Assembly: GCA_016223165.1 (NCBI GenBank)
Contig: JACRPO010000009.1
Location: 248,001-312,000, forward strand
Source of the DNA: Burkholderiales bacterium
Lineage (GTDB): Bacteria > Pseudomonadota > Gammaproteobacteria > Burkholderiales > Burkholderiaceae_C
Direction of reading: 5' to 3'
Length of the DNA stretch: 64,000 bases
Positions within the stretch are counted from its first letter, which is position 1. Every line of letters begins with the position of its first letter. Made by a program: the position numbers and the translations under genes. The notes under the pieces were generated by a model, which saw only the letters and a program-made list of their open reading frames with translations, searched no databases and had not been told where the DNA came from. Of the stretch, positions 9,076 to 17,331 are shown piece after piece.

Positions 9076-10167
9076 TCAGCGCGGCAGGCGCGGGACCTCG
9101 TAGGGGACGTACGGCGTGCTCAGGGCCTGCAGGAATGCAAGCAGGTCAGCCTTCTCGCCCTCGCTCAGCGCCAGCGGCTTCATGTTCGGCGACAGGTTCG
9201 TGCGCACGTCGCCGCCGCGCACGTAGTGCTCGATCACGTCGGCGAGCCGCGCCACCGAGCCGTCGTGGAAGTACGGCGCGCTGTGCGCCACCTCGCGCAG
9301 CGGCGGGGTGCGAAAGGCGCCCTTCATCAGCGGCAGCGCTCGCTCCTTGAAGCGGCCCACGTCGGCGTTGGCCTCGCCCCACTGGCGCAGCCCCACGTTG
9401 TGGAAGCCGTTGTCGGTGAAGGTCGGCGCCGCATGGCACCCCGAGCAGTTGCCCTTGGCCGGGTCGAGGAACACGCGCAGCCCGTTCACCTGGGCCGGCG
9501 TCATCGCCGTCGCGTCGCCGCGCGCCCAGCGGTCGAACGGCGTGTCGCGCGAGACCAGCGAGCGCTCGAAGGTCGCGATGGCCTTGCCGACCGTGTTCTT
9601 GTCGATCGGTTCGCCGGGATAGGCCTTGCCGAAGGCCTCGGCGTAGCCGGCGATGCGGCGGATGCGCTCGATGCCGAGGTTGCCGTCGACGATGCCGAGT
9701 TCGCGCGCGCCGGCATTCAGGCTGCCGGTCATGCTCTGCGAGCCGACAGCCTGCTGCTCCAGCGTGCGGTTGCGCCCGTCCCACATGTGCAGCGAATTGA
9801 AGGCGACGTTGACCACGGTGGGCGAGTTGCGCGCCATGCGCTCGCCCATGAAGCGCATCGAGCCCGGGAAGCCGTCGCCCCAGCCGCGCTCCGGCGCGTG
9901 GCACGAGGCGCAGCTGGTCTGGCCGTGCACCGACAGGCGCGCATCGAAGAAGAGCATCTCGCCCAGCGCCACGCGCTCGGGCGTGATGCGGTTGCCCTCA
10001 GGCGCCGGGATGTCGGCCGGCAGCAGCCAGGGTTTCAGGCTCGGGTGCCCTGGTTGCAGCGTCACGCTGCGGCCCTCGGCATCGACGAACGATTGATCCT
10101 GGGCTGACGCGAGCGCGACGGCGGCGATGAAGAGGACGGGAAGGGTTCGCAGCGCGATTCGACGCAT
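9076..10167 (-). CDS. Di-haem cytochrome c peroxidase / MauG family protein
   Basis: A periplasmic di-haem c protein, probably reducing hydrogen peroxide with electrons from small cytochromes. The 363-residue precursor has a signal peptide (about 1-22, ending ASA-Q) and two haem c sites, CASCH (86-90) and CSGCH (241-245). Between them lies the SPTVVNVAFN / MWDGRN region typical of the family, and after the second site FTDNGFHNVGL and FRTPPLREVAHSAPYFHDGS. The ATG at 10167 is preceded by AGGAG at a usable distance. It is divergent from the small secreted protein at 10420, with a shared 252-bp promoter region. Related MauG-type enzymes oxidise proteins instead, so peroxidase is the likely but not proven activity. 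Confidence 0.9.
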   Translation of the reverse strand: MRRIALRTLPVLFIAAVALASAQDQSFVDAEGRSVTLQPGHPSLKPWLLPADIPAPEGNRITPERVALGEMLFFDARLSVHGQTSCASCHAPERGWGDGFPGSMRFMGERMARNSPTVVNVAFNSLHMWDGRNRTLEQQAVGSQSMTGSLNAGARELGIVDGNLGIERIRRIAGYAEAFGKAYPGEPIDKNTVGKAIATFERSLVSRDTPFDRWARGDATAMTPAQVNGLRVFLDPAKGNCSGCHAAPTFTDNGFHNVGLRQWGEANADVGRFKERALPLMKGAFRTPPLREVAHSAPYFHDGSVARLADVIEHYVRGGDVRTNLSPNMKPLALSEGEKADLLAFLQALSTPYVPYEVPRLPR

Positions 10168-10419
10168 GGCAACGGCTCCTGGACTTGGGGATGGGATGCA
10201 GATCGGTACCGTGGGCGGGAACTTGAGGCGCATCTGCCGCCGAGCTCGAACCCCGGCGCGCGACAGATCTCGCGCGACAATGCCCCCGGCGGGTCGAGCA
10301 GTTCGCACAAGCGCTCCGTGCGGCCCGCGGCCCCTTGGGCCCGCGCGACGCCGGCCACCGCGGCGATCGGGCCGAAAGTGCCGAACGAGCCATGCCAGTC
10401 CCCACCCGCATTGCCGGCC

Positions 10420-10947
10420 ATGCACCCACGCGTGTTGACGTTGCCGCTTCCGACCCCGTCGCTCGCCGCGCTCACCCTGGCTGCCGCGCTCGCGGCGAGT
10501 GCGGCCATCGGCGCTGAGCCGCCGGAGCGCGAAGGCCTCGCCTGCACCGTCGCGAAGCAGTCGCTCGCCGAGGGACTGCGGCTCGAGGTCGTCTTCGCGA
10601 ACCGGACGGCCGAGCCGGTCTCGCTGCCGCCGGGGCCACACCTGGTGCTGTACCGGGACGCCGCGGCTTTGGATCCGATGGAGATCACCGCGCGCATCGA
10701 CCGCCTGCAGCGCACGCCCCTCGTCGTGCCGGCACAGGGCAGCGCGGTCGGCCTTTTCGGCGCCGACGCACGGCAGACCGAAGAGCTCCTGTGCAACGGC
10801 AGCAAGCCCGCCGCCGCCGGCCTCTACTTCTATCAGTTCAGTCGGCTACCCACGTTCCGCTGCCTGCTGCGCGATGCGCCGCTCGCCGCCTTGCCGATGA
10901 AGGCGGATTGCGCCACGGCAAGGAAGGCTGCCCTGCCCGGCCGCTAG
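10420..10947 (+). CDS. Small secreted protein of unknown function
   Basis: I do not recognise this 175-residue protein. It has a clear signal peptide (about 1-35, Leu/Ala-rich core ending IGA-E) and a mature part with four cysteines (LACTV, LLCNG, FRCLL, KADCA), which could form two disulfides in the periplasm. The mature part looks like a beta-sandwich, with alternating hydrophobic strands (LRLEVVFANRTAEPVSLPPG, similar to small Ig-like periplasmic domains). The ATG at 10420 is chosen because it begins the signal peptide. It is divergent from the peroxidase gene and 34 bp before the beta-barrel gene on the same strand. Confidence 0.6.
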   Translation: MHPRVLTLPLPTPSLAALTLAAALAASAAIGAEPPEREGLACTVAKQSLAEGLRLEVVFANRTAEPVSLPPGPHLVLYRDAAALDPMEITARIDRLQRTPLVVPAQGSAVGLFGADARQTEELLCNGSKPAAAGLYFYQFSRLPTFRCLLRDAPLAALPMKADCATARKAALPGR

Positions 10948-10981
10948 CATCGGCCTGAAAGCCGAAGAGGGAGGAGAGACG

Positions 10982-11680
10982 ATGGCGGATTGGCCGAGCG
11001 ACATCTACACCGAGCCGACGAAGGTCGATGTCGACACGCTGGCCTGCCTTGGCCCGCTGGCGCCGCTGGCCGGCCTTTGGGAGGGCCAGCGCGGCCTCGA
11101 TGTGAAACCGAAAGCCGAGGGCCCGAAGAAGCAGGCCTACGTCGAGCGCATCGAACTGCAGCCGATCGACCCGCAGACCAACGGTCCGCAGCTGCTCTAC
11201 GGGCTGCGCTACCACACGCACGTCACCAAGCCGGGGCAGGTCAAGACCTACCACGACCAGGTCGGCTACTGGCTCTGGGAGCCGGCCACCGGCACCGTGA
11301 TGCACACGCTGACGATCCCGCGCGGGCAGACGGCGATGGCGGCCGGCACCGCCGCGCCTGATGCGAAGAGCTTCGACCTCGTCGCCACCCAGGGCCTGGA
11401 AACCTGGGGCATCTGCTCGGCACCCTTCCTGCAGCATGCCTTTCGCACCGTCGAGTTCCGCATCAAGGTGACGGTGAACGCCGACGGCACCTGGGGCTAC
11501 GAGGAAGACACGGTGCTGGTGATCCAGGGCCAGGCCGAGCCCTTCCACCACACCGACCGCAACCTGCTCGTGAAGGTGGGCGAGGCGACGCCGAACCCGC
11601 TGGCAGCGGCGGCGCGGGCCGCAAGAACGGCCGCAGCGGCCGCAGCGCCAGAACCGGCAAGCACGGCGAGCGCGCCCTGA
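10982..11680 (+). CDS. Nitrobindin-like haem-binding beta-barrel domain protein
   Basis: A 232-residue cytoplasmic protein of the FABP-like/nitrobindin fold. The family signature near the start is the G-x-W-x-G stretch LAGLWEGQRGLD (residues 30-41), followed by repeated beta-strands with conserved tryptophans (YHDQVGYWLWEPATG) and the late strand FRIKVTVNADGTWGYEEDTVL. Family members bind haem or fatty-acid-like ligands; some isomerise peroxynitrite or form nitrosyl complexes. The tail is Ala-rich and probably disordered. It starts with ATG after GGAGGAGAG, a strong ribosome-binding site. Its nearness to a peroxidase gene suggests oxidative or nitrosative chemistry, but that is only context. 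Confidence 0.7.
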   Translation: MADWPSDIYTEPTKVDVDTLACLGPLAPLAGLWEGQRGLDVKPKAEGPKKQAYVERIELQPIDPQTNGPQLLYGLRYHTHVTKPGQVKTYHDQVGYWLWEPATGTVMHTLTIPRGQTAMAAGTAAPDAKSFDLVATQGLETWGICSAPFLQHAFRTVEFRIKVTVNADGTWGYEEDTVLVIQGQAEPFHHTDRNLLVKVGEATPNPLAAAARAARTAAAAAAPEPASTASAP

Positions 11681-11713
11681 GGGCGGGCGACTAGGCCACG
11701 ACTAGCCCGCCCT
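11680..11713. terminator. Hairpin between convergent genes
   Basis: An 8-bp stem (AGGGCGGG at 11680-11687, CCCGCCCT at 11706-11713) with a short inner CTAG pairing lies in the 60-bp gap between the rightward barrel gene and the leftward NmrA-type gene. A shared bidirectional terminator is likely. Confidence 0.55.
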
Positions 11714-11740
11714 CCTGCCGGCCGCGACAGCGGGCCGCCT

Positions 11741-12577
11741 TCAGACCAGCCACGCGGCGCGGTAGTCCTTCGCATACTGCGCAAAGCTGCCCGGCGCGCG
11801 GCCGAGGATGGCCTGCACCGCGTCGGTGGTGCGCTCGGCATAACCGGCCTTGAAGAAGCCGAGGATGAGCACCAGGAACTCGGCGTAGGGGCGCGGCACC
11901 TGCGCGTCGAGCAGGCCCTTCAGCATCGCCTCGGGCGTGATGTCCTCGAAGCCGAGCGTGCGGCCGGTCTCGCGCGACAGGATCGCCGCCACCTCGTGAT
12001 GGTCGAACGCCTCGGCGCCGGTGAGGTCGAAGTCGCGGCCGTCGAGGTCGCTGCGCGAGAGCAGTTCGGCGGCCACGGCGGCGATGTCGCGCGCATCGAC
12101 GAAGCTGCCCTTGGCACGGCCCACCGGCAGGAAGATCGCGCCCTGCTCGCGCAGGCCGTGCAGCCAGAAGGTGTTGAAGTTCTGCATGAACCAGTTCGGG
12201 CGGATGACGTTCCACGCCAGCCCCGAGCGCTCGAGCGCGAGCTCGGCCTTGCGCAGCGGCGCCGCCTCGTCGGCATTGGCGCCCATGGCCGACAGCAGCA
12301 CCACTTTCGCCAGGCCGCGCTCGCGCGCCTCTTCGATGAGGGGCACGAGCAGCGCATCCTGCTGCGCATGGCCGGGCGGCGAGAGCAGGAAGGCGCGCGT
12401 CACGCCTTCGAAGGCGGCCGCCAGGCCCTGCCGCGTGGCGAGGTCCACCTGCACCTGGCCGGGCTGCGTGGGCGCGCGGTGCGTGCTGCGCACGACCTCG
12501 TGGCCGCGGGCGGCGAGCAGGCGCGCGAGTTCGGAGCCGACGGTGCCGCTGGCACCGATGACGAGGGTCTTGGACAT
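11741..12577 (-). CDS. NmrA/atypical short-chain dehydrogenase-like NAD(P)-binding protein
   Basis: A 278-residue cytoplasmic protein with an N-terminal Rossmann motif, LVIGASGTVGSELARLLAARG (GxxGxxG at about residues 8-14), and the atypical-SDR pattern of NmrA/azoreductase-like proteins (FLLSPPG, LSAMGAN, NVIRPNWFMQNFNTFW). Family members act as quinone or NADPH-sensing reductases and redox regulators. The ATG at 12577 begins the Rossmann strand directly. It is divergent from an AraC-type regulator, with a palindrome at the regulator start, so it is a plausible target of that regulator. Confidence 0.8.
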   Translation of the reverse strand: MSKTLVIGASGTVGSELARLLAARGHEVVRSTHRAPTQPGQVQVDLATRQGLAAAFEGVTRAFLLSPPGHAQQDALLVPLIEEARERGLAKVVLLSAMGANADEAAPLRKAELALERSGLAWNVIRPNWFMQNFNTFWLHGLREQGAIFLPVGRAKGSFVDARDIAAVAAELLSRSDLDGRDFDLTGAEAFDHHEVAAILSRETGRTLGFEDITPEAMLKGLLDAQVPRPYAEFLVLILGFFKAGYAERTTDAVQAILGRAPGSFAQYAKDYRAAWLV

Positions 12578-12637
12578 GGGGTGTTCCGTGTGGGTGACGA
12601 AGGCCTCCAGTCTGGCCGCCCTCATCCGAACCAGGAA

Positions 12638-12664
12638 TGGACATGAATCCGCAATTCATGTCCA
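12638..12664. promoter_or_regulatory. Perfect palindrome over the AraC-type regulator start
   Basis: Two perfect 11-base arms (TGGACATGAAT, spacer CCGCA, ATTCATGTCCA) lie between the divergent NmrA-type and AraC-type genes and cover the candidate regulator start codons at 12643 and 12658. The position fits an operator for autoregulation and control of the divergent gene. AraC proteins more often use direct repeats, so the binder is uncertain. Confidence 0.6.
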
Positions 12665-13686
12665 ATCGTCCGGTATCGCGGACCCATCACCAACCCGCGG
12701 CACCGGACCCGAACCCGCACCCGCCCCCCTTGGACCTGCTCACCGACATCCTCCAGCAAGCCGGCCTGCGCCGGCGCCTGCTCGACCTGCGCCGACTCTC
12801 CGCCTCGACGGCGCTGCGCTTTCCCTGCGACAAGAGCATCGGCCTGCATGTCGTGGCCCAGGGCACCGTGCACCTGCACGCGCCGAAGCTGCCCGCGCCG
12901 CTGGCCCTGCAGGCCGGCGACATCGCCGTCATGGCGCGCGGCTGCGTGCATGTGCTGAGCCAGCACACCGACCCCGCGGCGGTGCCGGTCGAGCCGATCG
13001 GCACCTTCAGCGACGCGCGTGCGCTCGAGGAGGGCGGCGCGGACGCCGCTGCGCAGGCGTCCGTGGTGAGCGGCGCCTACCAGCTGTGGAATGCGCCGCT
13101 GCACCCGCTCTTCGCCGAGATGCCCGACTGGTTCGTGCTGCGCGCCGACGAGCTGCCCAAGCTCGGCCCGCTCGCGCTCACCGTCGGCCTGCTCGACGAG
13201 GAGGTGCGCCATGGCGGCCTCGGCGCCGAGACCATCGTGCACGGGCTGCTCGACGTCGTCTTCACCTACCTGCTGCGCGAGATGGTGAGCCGCCTCGGCC
13301 AGGGCGGCGCCGGCTGGGGCCAGGCCGTGCGCGACCCGCAGGTGCGCCGCGCCGTGACGCTGATGCACACCGACAGCGCGCACCCGTGGACGCTCGGCGA
13401 GCTGGCCCGCCGCGCCGGGCTCTCGCGCACGACGCTCGCCGAGCGCTTCCGCGCCGCGATGGGCGACACGCCGCTCAACTACCTGCGCACGCTGCGCATG
13501 CAGAAGGCGATGCGCCTGCTCGGCGAGACCGACCGGCCCCTCGAGAGCGTCGCCGTCGAAGTGGGCTACCAGGACGCCTTCAGCTTCTCGAAGGTCTTCA
13601 AGCGCACCGTCGGCATCGCGCCGCGCGAGTTCCGCCGGCAGGACCTGGCGGCGGAAGACGACCCCTGGCGGTTCAAGGTGGGCTGA
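12643..13686 (+). CDS. AraC-family transcriptional regulator with cupin sensing domain
   Basis: A 347-residue regulator. Residues about 30-200 are a cupin-type ligand domain (LHLHAPKLPAPLALQAGDI, then LLDVVFTYLLREM), and the C-terminal 100 residues are the double helix-turn-helix of AraC (TLGELARRAGLSRTTLAERF; VAVEVGYQDAFSFSKVFKR). ATG at 12643 is chosen because AGGA lies 6 bases upstream. ATG at 12637 is too close to it, ATG at 12658 lies inside the palindrome, and a TTG at 12730 would match typical family N-termini. The 35 residues before the cupin are Pro-rich. Divergent NmrA/SDR partners are frequent for this family, and the regulator probably activates that gene. Confidence 0.85.
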   Translation: MNPQFMSNRPVSRTHHQPAAPDPNPHPPPLDLLTDILQQAGLRRRLLDLRRLSASTALRFPCDKSIGLHVVAQGTVHLHAPKLPAPLALQAGDIAVMARGCVHVLSQHTDPAAVPVEPIGTFSDARALEEGGADAAAQASVVSGAYQLWNAPLHPLFAEMPDWFVLRADELPKLGPLALTVGLLDEEVRHGGLGAETIVHGLLDVVFTYLLREMVSRLGQGGAGWGQAVRDPQVRRAVTLMHTDSAHPWTLGELARRAGLSRTTLAERFRAAMGDTPLNYLRTLRMQKAMRLLGETDRPLESVAVEVGYQDAFSFSKVFKRTVGIAPREFRRQDLAAEDDPWRFKVG

Positions 13687-13730
13687 ACGCCATCTTCATC
13701 CATCGCCGCGTGGCGGGATACGCCCTAGTG

Positions 13731-13850
13731 ATGGAACCGGTCTTCGCTTCCTGGCAAGAGATCAGGCTGACCGAGAATCACATCAAGCAGTTCCGATCGA
13801 GACCGGCGGCTACAAGACCTCGACCGAGATCGTGCGGCTGGCGGCGCCGG
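13731..13850 (+). pseudogene. Fragment resembling a ParD-type antitoxin, frameshifted
   Basis: An ATG at 13731 opens a frame reading IRLTENHIKQF, like the start of ParD ribbon-helix-helix antitoxins. The expected continuation (PIETGGYKTSTEIVRLA) is found in the next frame after position 13794. No intact frame joins the two parts and the C-terminal half is missing. It is probably an eroded antitoxin gene. The evidence is pattern matching on short segments. Confidence 0.4.
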
Positions 13851-13949
13851 CGCCCGCGACGGCCGGCAGCACGGGTGATATGTTCGCCAGACCCGAGCCA
13901 CGGCAGGAACCACCATGCACCGCAGCCTCAACCTCGACGACGCCACCCT

Positions 13950-14096
13950 GGTATCCCCTGGTCGGCGATCGTCGGCATGCGCAATCGCCTGGTGCACGCC
14001 TATTTCGACATCGACGCCGACGTCTTCTGGACAGCAGCGACGAAGGAGATTCCCGCGCTGCTGCCGCGACTGCAGGCGCTGGCGGCGAGCGACTGA
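13950..14096 (+). pseudogene. C-terminal fragment of a HepT-like (DUF86) toxin
   Basis: The frame ending at 14096 reads GIPWSAIVGMRNRLVHAYFD, matching the conserved end of HepT/DUF86 proteins, including the RNxxxHxY active-site motif (RNRLVHAY). HepT is the ribonuclease-like toxin partner of MNT nucleotidyltransferases. The first two thirds of the gene, and any MNT partner next to it, are absent, so it is a remnant. The rest of 13687-14318 holds only the ParD-like fragment and short GC-rich repeats. Confidence 0.65.
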
Positions 14097-14204
14097 TCAC
14101 GGGCAACCAGATAGGCATCACCAACCACAGGAACGCAACGGCGCGCCTCGGCCGGCGGCCGGCCCTCCATCGAGCCCGAGCCGTCGATGAGACGCGCCGG
14201 TGTC

Positions 14205-14257
14205 GCGTTGCCCGGATCGCATGCCCGGATCGCATGCCCGGGTCGCGCGTCCCGGTC
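14205..14257. repeat. Short direct repeats
   Basis: Three near-identical 13-base units of the type GCCCGGATCGCAT follow each other upstream of the alpha/beta hydrolase gene (the third is GCCCGGGTCGCGC), with further degenerate copies to about 14257. No function can be assigned. Confidence 0.5.
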
Positions 14258-14318
14258 GCGTGTCGGATCGTGCGGTCGCTCCGGGAGCGCGGTCCGCCGT
14301 TTGGGCCCACACTCGCGC

Positions 14319-15539
14319 ATGACCCAGCCGCTCCTGCAAGCCGCCGACCTGCGCGGCGCCGCGCGCCTGACCACCGATGCGGTGGCCGGCCTCACCAGCC
14401 TCGTGGAAGCGATGCACGCGCGCATTGCCGGCACCGTTCGCCTGTCCGCGCCCGACGCGCCGGCCGACGAGCGCACCCGCGGCCTGACCGGGCTCGTCTA
14501 CACCTCGGTGCGCGGCGTCACGCAGGTGGTGGGCGCCAGCGCCGAAGCGCTGCTCGGCTGGCTGGGCCCGGCCCTGGCACCGGCCGACCCCGCGCGGCCA
14601 CCGCACCCCGAGCGCGAGGCGATCGTCGCCGCGCTCAACGGCGTGCTCGGCGACCACCTGGCCGCCACCGACAACCCGCTGGCCATCGCCATGGCCTTCC
14701 GGCACGCCGGCCGCCCGCTGGTGCTGGACCGCTTCGCGATGCGCGCGCGCCTGCCGGAAGCGACGCCGCGCCTGCTGGTGCTGCTGCACGGGCTGTGCAT
14801 GAACGACCTGCAGTGGCAACGTGCCGGCCACGACCACGGCGCCGAGCTGGCGCGCGAGCTGGGCTTCACGCCGGTGTACCTGCACTACAACAGCGGCCTC
14901 AGCATCTCGACCAACGGCCGCATCCTGGCGCAGCAGATGGAGCGGCTGTTCGATGCCTGGCCGATGCCGGTCGAACGCCTGGCCCTGCTCGGCCACAGCA
15001 TGGGCGGCCTGGTGGCCCGCAGCGCGCTGCACCACGCGCCGCTCATCCAGCGCGGCACGTTGCGCTGGCCGGCGCGCGTCGACACGCTCGTCTGCCTGGG
15101 CACCCCGCACCAGGGCGCCCCGCTCGAGGCCGCCGGGCACGGCGTGGACCTGCTGCTTGGCGCCGCGCCCTATGCCGCACCGCTGGCGCGCCTGGGCAAG
15201 GTGCGCAGCGCGGGCATCAACGACCTGCGTCACGGCAGCATCCTGAGCGGCGCAGCCGGCGGCGACGACGCCGCCCAGGCCCAGGTGACGGTGAGCCTGC
15301 CTGCCTCGGCGCGCTGCTTCGCCGTCGCCGCGAGCCTGGGCCCGGCGGCCGGCAGCCTCAAGGCGAAGCTGCTGGGCGACGGCCTCGTGCCCGTGGCCAG
15401 CGCGCTCGGGCACCACCGCGAGCCCGAGCGGCGCCTGGCCTTTGCGCCGGAACACCAGGCCGTGGTGCACGAGACCGGCCACCTCGACCTGCTGTCCAGT
15501 GCCGAGGTGTTCGGCCTCCTGCGGCAGTGGCTGAACTGA
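14319..15539 (+). CDS. Alpha/beta-hydrolase, PGAP1/lipase-like
   Basis: A 406-residue hydrolase with the lipase-type nucleophile elbow GHSMGGLVAR (Ser227) and an oxyanion-loop stretch before it (LLVLLHGLCMNDLQW). LGTPHQGAPLEAAGHG resembles the lid region of PGAP1-like esterases. A likely catalytic His is in the C-terminal HETGHLDLLSS. The first 120 residues are a helical extension. No signal peptide is seen, so it is cytoplasmic or peripheral. ATG at 14319 is chosen because the upstream frame is repeat-like. The substrate (lipid or polyester) is unknown. It is convergent with the monooxygenase gene. Confidence 0.8.
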   Translation: MTQPLLQAADLRGAARLTTDAVAGLTSLVEAMHARIAGTVRLSAPDAPADERTRGLTGLVYTSVRGVTQVVGASAEALLGWLGPALAPADPARPPHPEREAIVAALNGVLGDHLAATDNPLAIAMAFRHAGRPLVLDRFAMRARLPEATPRLLVLLHGLCMNDLQWQRAGHDHGAELARELGFTPVYLHYNSGLSISTNGRILAQQMERLFDAWPMPVERLALLGHSMGGLVARSALHHAPLIQRGTLRWPARVDTLVCLGTPHQGAPLEAAGHGVDLLLGAAPYAAPLARLGKVRSAGINDLRHGSILSGAAGGDDAAQAQVTVSLPASARCFAVAASLGPAAGSLKAKLLGDGLVPVASALGHHREPERRLAFAPEHQAVVHETGHLDLLSSAEVFGLLRQWLN

Positions 15540-15657
15540 GCTGCTGTACCGAACTGCTGAACCGAGCTGCTGAGCTGGGCGCTGAACCGCGCGCTGAACT
15601 TCGCACGGAAACCAGCGCTCGCACGTCGCTGCGCGCGCCCTCACCGCGAGGGCCGCG

Positions 15658-17301
15658 TCAACGCAGCCGGAAGCCCGCGTAGCCGTTCGCGGCCACCTCG
15701 GCACATTGCTCGGCATAGGCCGGGAAGCCGCCGACCAGCGCCATGAAAACGCGCGGCTTGCCGGGGATGTTGGCGCCCAGGTACCACGATTCGCAGCCGA
15801 GGAAGACCGTGTGCCGCGCCAGCTCGAGCATGTGCGCCATCCAGGCCGCCTCGGCGTCCTCTTCGGCTTCGATGCTCTTGTGGCCTTGCGTGTCGAGCCA
15901 GGTGATGCAGTCGCCGATCCAGTCGACGTGATGCTCGATCGACAGGATGACGCTCGTGAACGCGGCCGTGCTGCCGGCGCCGGCGACGTGGAAGAGGTTG
16001 GGGAAGCCGGCCGTGCCGAGGCCGAGATAGTTGAGCGGGCCGCCGGCCCACTTGTCCTGGATGCGCAGGCCGCCGCGGCCCTGCAACGGCAGGCGCATCA
16101 GCGTGCCGGTGACGGCGTCGAAGCCGGTGGCGAGCACGAGCGCGTCGAGCTCGTGCTCGCGCCCGCCGGCGACCACGCCGCGCTCGGTGATGAACTCGAT
16201 CGGCCGGCCGCCGCCGCTCACGTCCACCAGCTCGACCTGCGGCAGGTTGAAGGTCTCGTAGTAGCCGGCGCTGTCCACGCACAGGCGCTTGCAGCCGATG
16301 GGGTAGGTGGGCGAGAGGCGCGCCGCCACCTCGGGGTCGCGCACCGTGCTGCGGATCTTGCCGCGCACGAATTCGGCCGCCAGCGCGTTGGCGCGCTCGT
16401 CGATCATGAGGTCGTAGAAGGTGCCGAGGAAGGCGAAGCCGCCGATGCGCCAGCGCGCCTCGAAGCGCGCCTCGCGCTCCTCGGCGCTGGCGGCGAGCGC
16501 CGACTTCATGTGCGGCGGGTGTTCGCTGCCGAAGCCGGTGCGCATGGCGCGCGAGCGGGCGCGAAAGCCCGCGTAGTCGGCCTTGACGCGCCGTTCCCAC
16601 TCGGCATCGAGCGGGCCGTTGTGCGCCGGCACCACGTAGGCCGGCGTGCGCTGGAAGACGGTGAGGCGGCGCGCCTGCTTCGCGATTTGCGGGATCACCT
16701 GCACGCCGGATGAACCGGTGCCGATGACGCCCACGCGCTGGCCGCTGAAGTCGACCGCGCCCTGGTCTTCATGCGGCCAGGCGGCCGTGTGCAGCACGCG
16801 GCCCTTGAAGCGCTCGAGGCCCGGGAAGGCCGGCATGTACGGCGTCGAGAGCGGCCCCGAGGCCATGACCATGAAGCGCGCCGCGAGGCACTGCTCGCTG
16901 CCGTCGGCAGCGCGCAGCGTCGCCTGCCAGCGGGCCAGCGCCTCGTCCCAGCGCGCCGCCACGAGGCGGGTCTCGAGCCGGATGCGGTCGCGCAGCGCAA
17001 AGCGGTCGGCGACATGGTTGGCATAGCGCAGCAGCTCGGGCCGCGCGGCGTAGCGCTCGTTCCAGTGCCAGGCCTGCTGCAGTTCCTCGGAGAAGGAGTA
17101 CGAATACTCGAGGCTCTGGACGTCGACGCGTGCGCCGGGGTAGCGGTTGTGGTACCAGGTGCCGCCGACGCCGGGCGCGGCATCGACCGCGAGCGCGCGC
17201 AGGCCGAGCGTGCGCGCCTTGTGCAGCATGTACAGGCCGCCGAAGCCGGCGCCGACGACGAGCACGTCGAGCCCTTCGCCGGCGGTGGCTTGGCTCGACA
17301 T
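15658..17301 (-). CDS. Flavin-containing (Baeyer-Villiger type) monooxygenase
   Basis: A 547-residue FAD/NADPH monooxygenase. It has an N-terminal FAD-binding motif VVGAGFGGLYM (about 16-26), the GGTWYHNRYPGARVD stretch typical of cyclohexanone and phenylacetone monooxygenases, the Baeyer-Villiger fingerprint FKGRVLHTAAWP, and a second nucleotide motif, VGVIGTGSSGVQV, for NADPH. The C-terminal ATGFD motif is present (VLATGFDAVTG). It would convert a ketone to an ester or lactone; the natural substrate is unknown. It starts 30 bp after the TPR gene and is probably co-transcribed with it. Confidence 0.88.
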   Translation of the reverse strand: MSSQATAGEGLDVLVVGAGFGGLYMLHKARTLGLRALAVDAAPGVGGTWYHNRYPGARVDVQSLEYSYSFSEELQQAWHWNERYAARPELLRYANHVADRFALRDRIRLETRLVAARWDEALARWQATLRAADGSEQCLAARFMVMASGPLSTPYMPAFPGLERFKGRVLHTAAWPHEDQGAVDFSGQRVGVIGTGSSGVQVIPQIAKQARRLTVFQRTPAYVVPAHNGPLDAEWERRVKADYAGFRARSRAMRTGFGSEHPPHMKSALAASAEEREARFEARWRIGGFAFLGTFYDLMIDERANALAAEFVRGKIRSTVRDPEVAARLSPTYPIGCKRLCVDSAGYYETFNLPQVELVDVSGGGRPIEFITERGVVAGGREHELDALVLATGFDAVTGTLMRLPLQGRGGLRIQDKWAGGPLNYLGLGTAGFPNLFHVAGAGSTAAFTSVILSIEHHVDWIGDCITWLDTQGHKSIEAEEDAEAAWMAHMLELARHTVFLGCESWYLGANIPGKPRVFMALVGGFPAYAEQCAEVAANGYAGFRLR

Positions 17302-17331
17302 CGGCGGAACTCCGGCGCGACGCGGCGCGCC

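Noticed and set aside
14319-15539. Polyhydroxyalkanoate depolymerase
   Set aside because: The nucleophile elbow and GTPHQGAP stretch fit PGAP1/lipase-like hydrolases, and no substrate-binding domain or signal peptide is seen.
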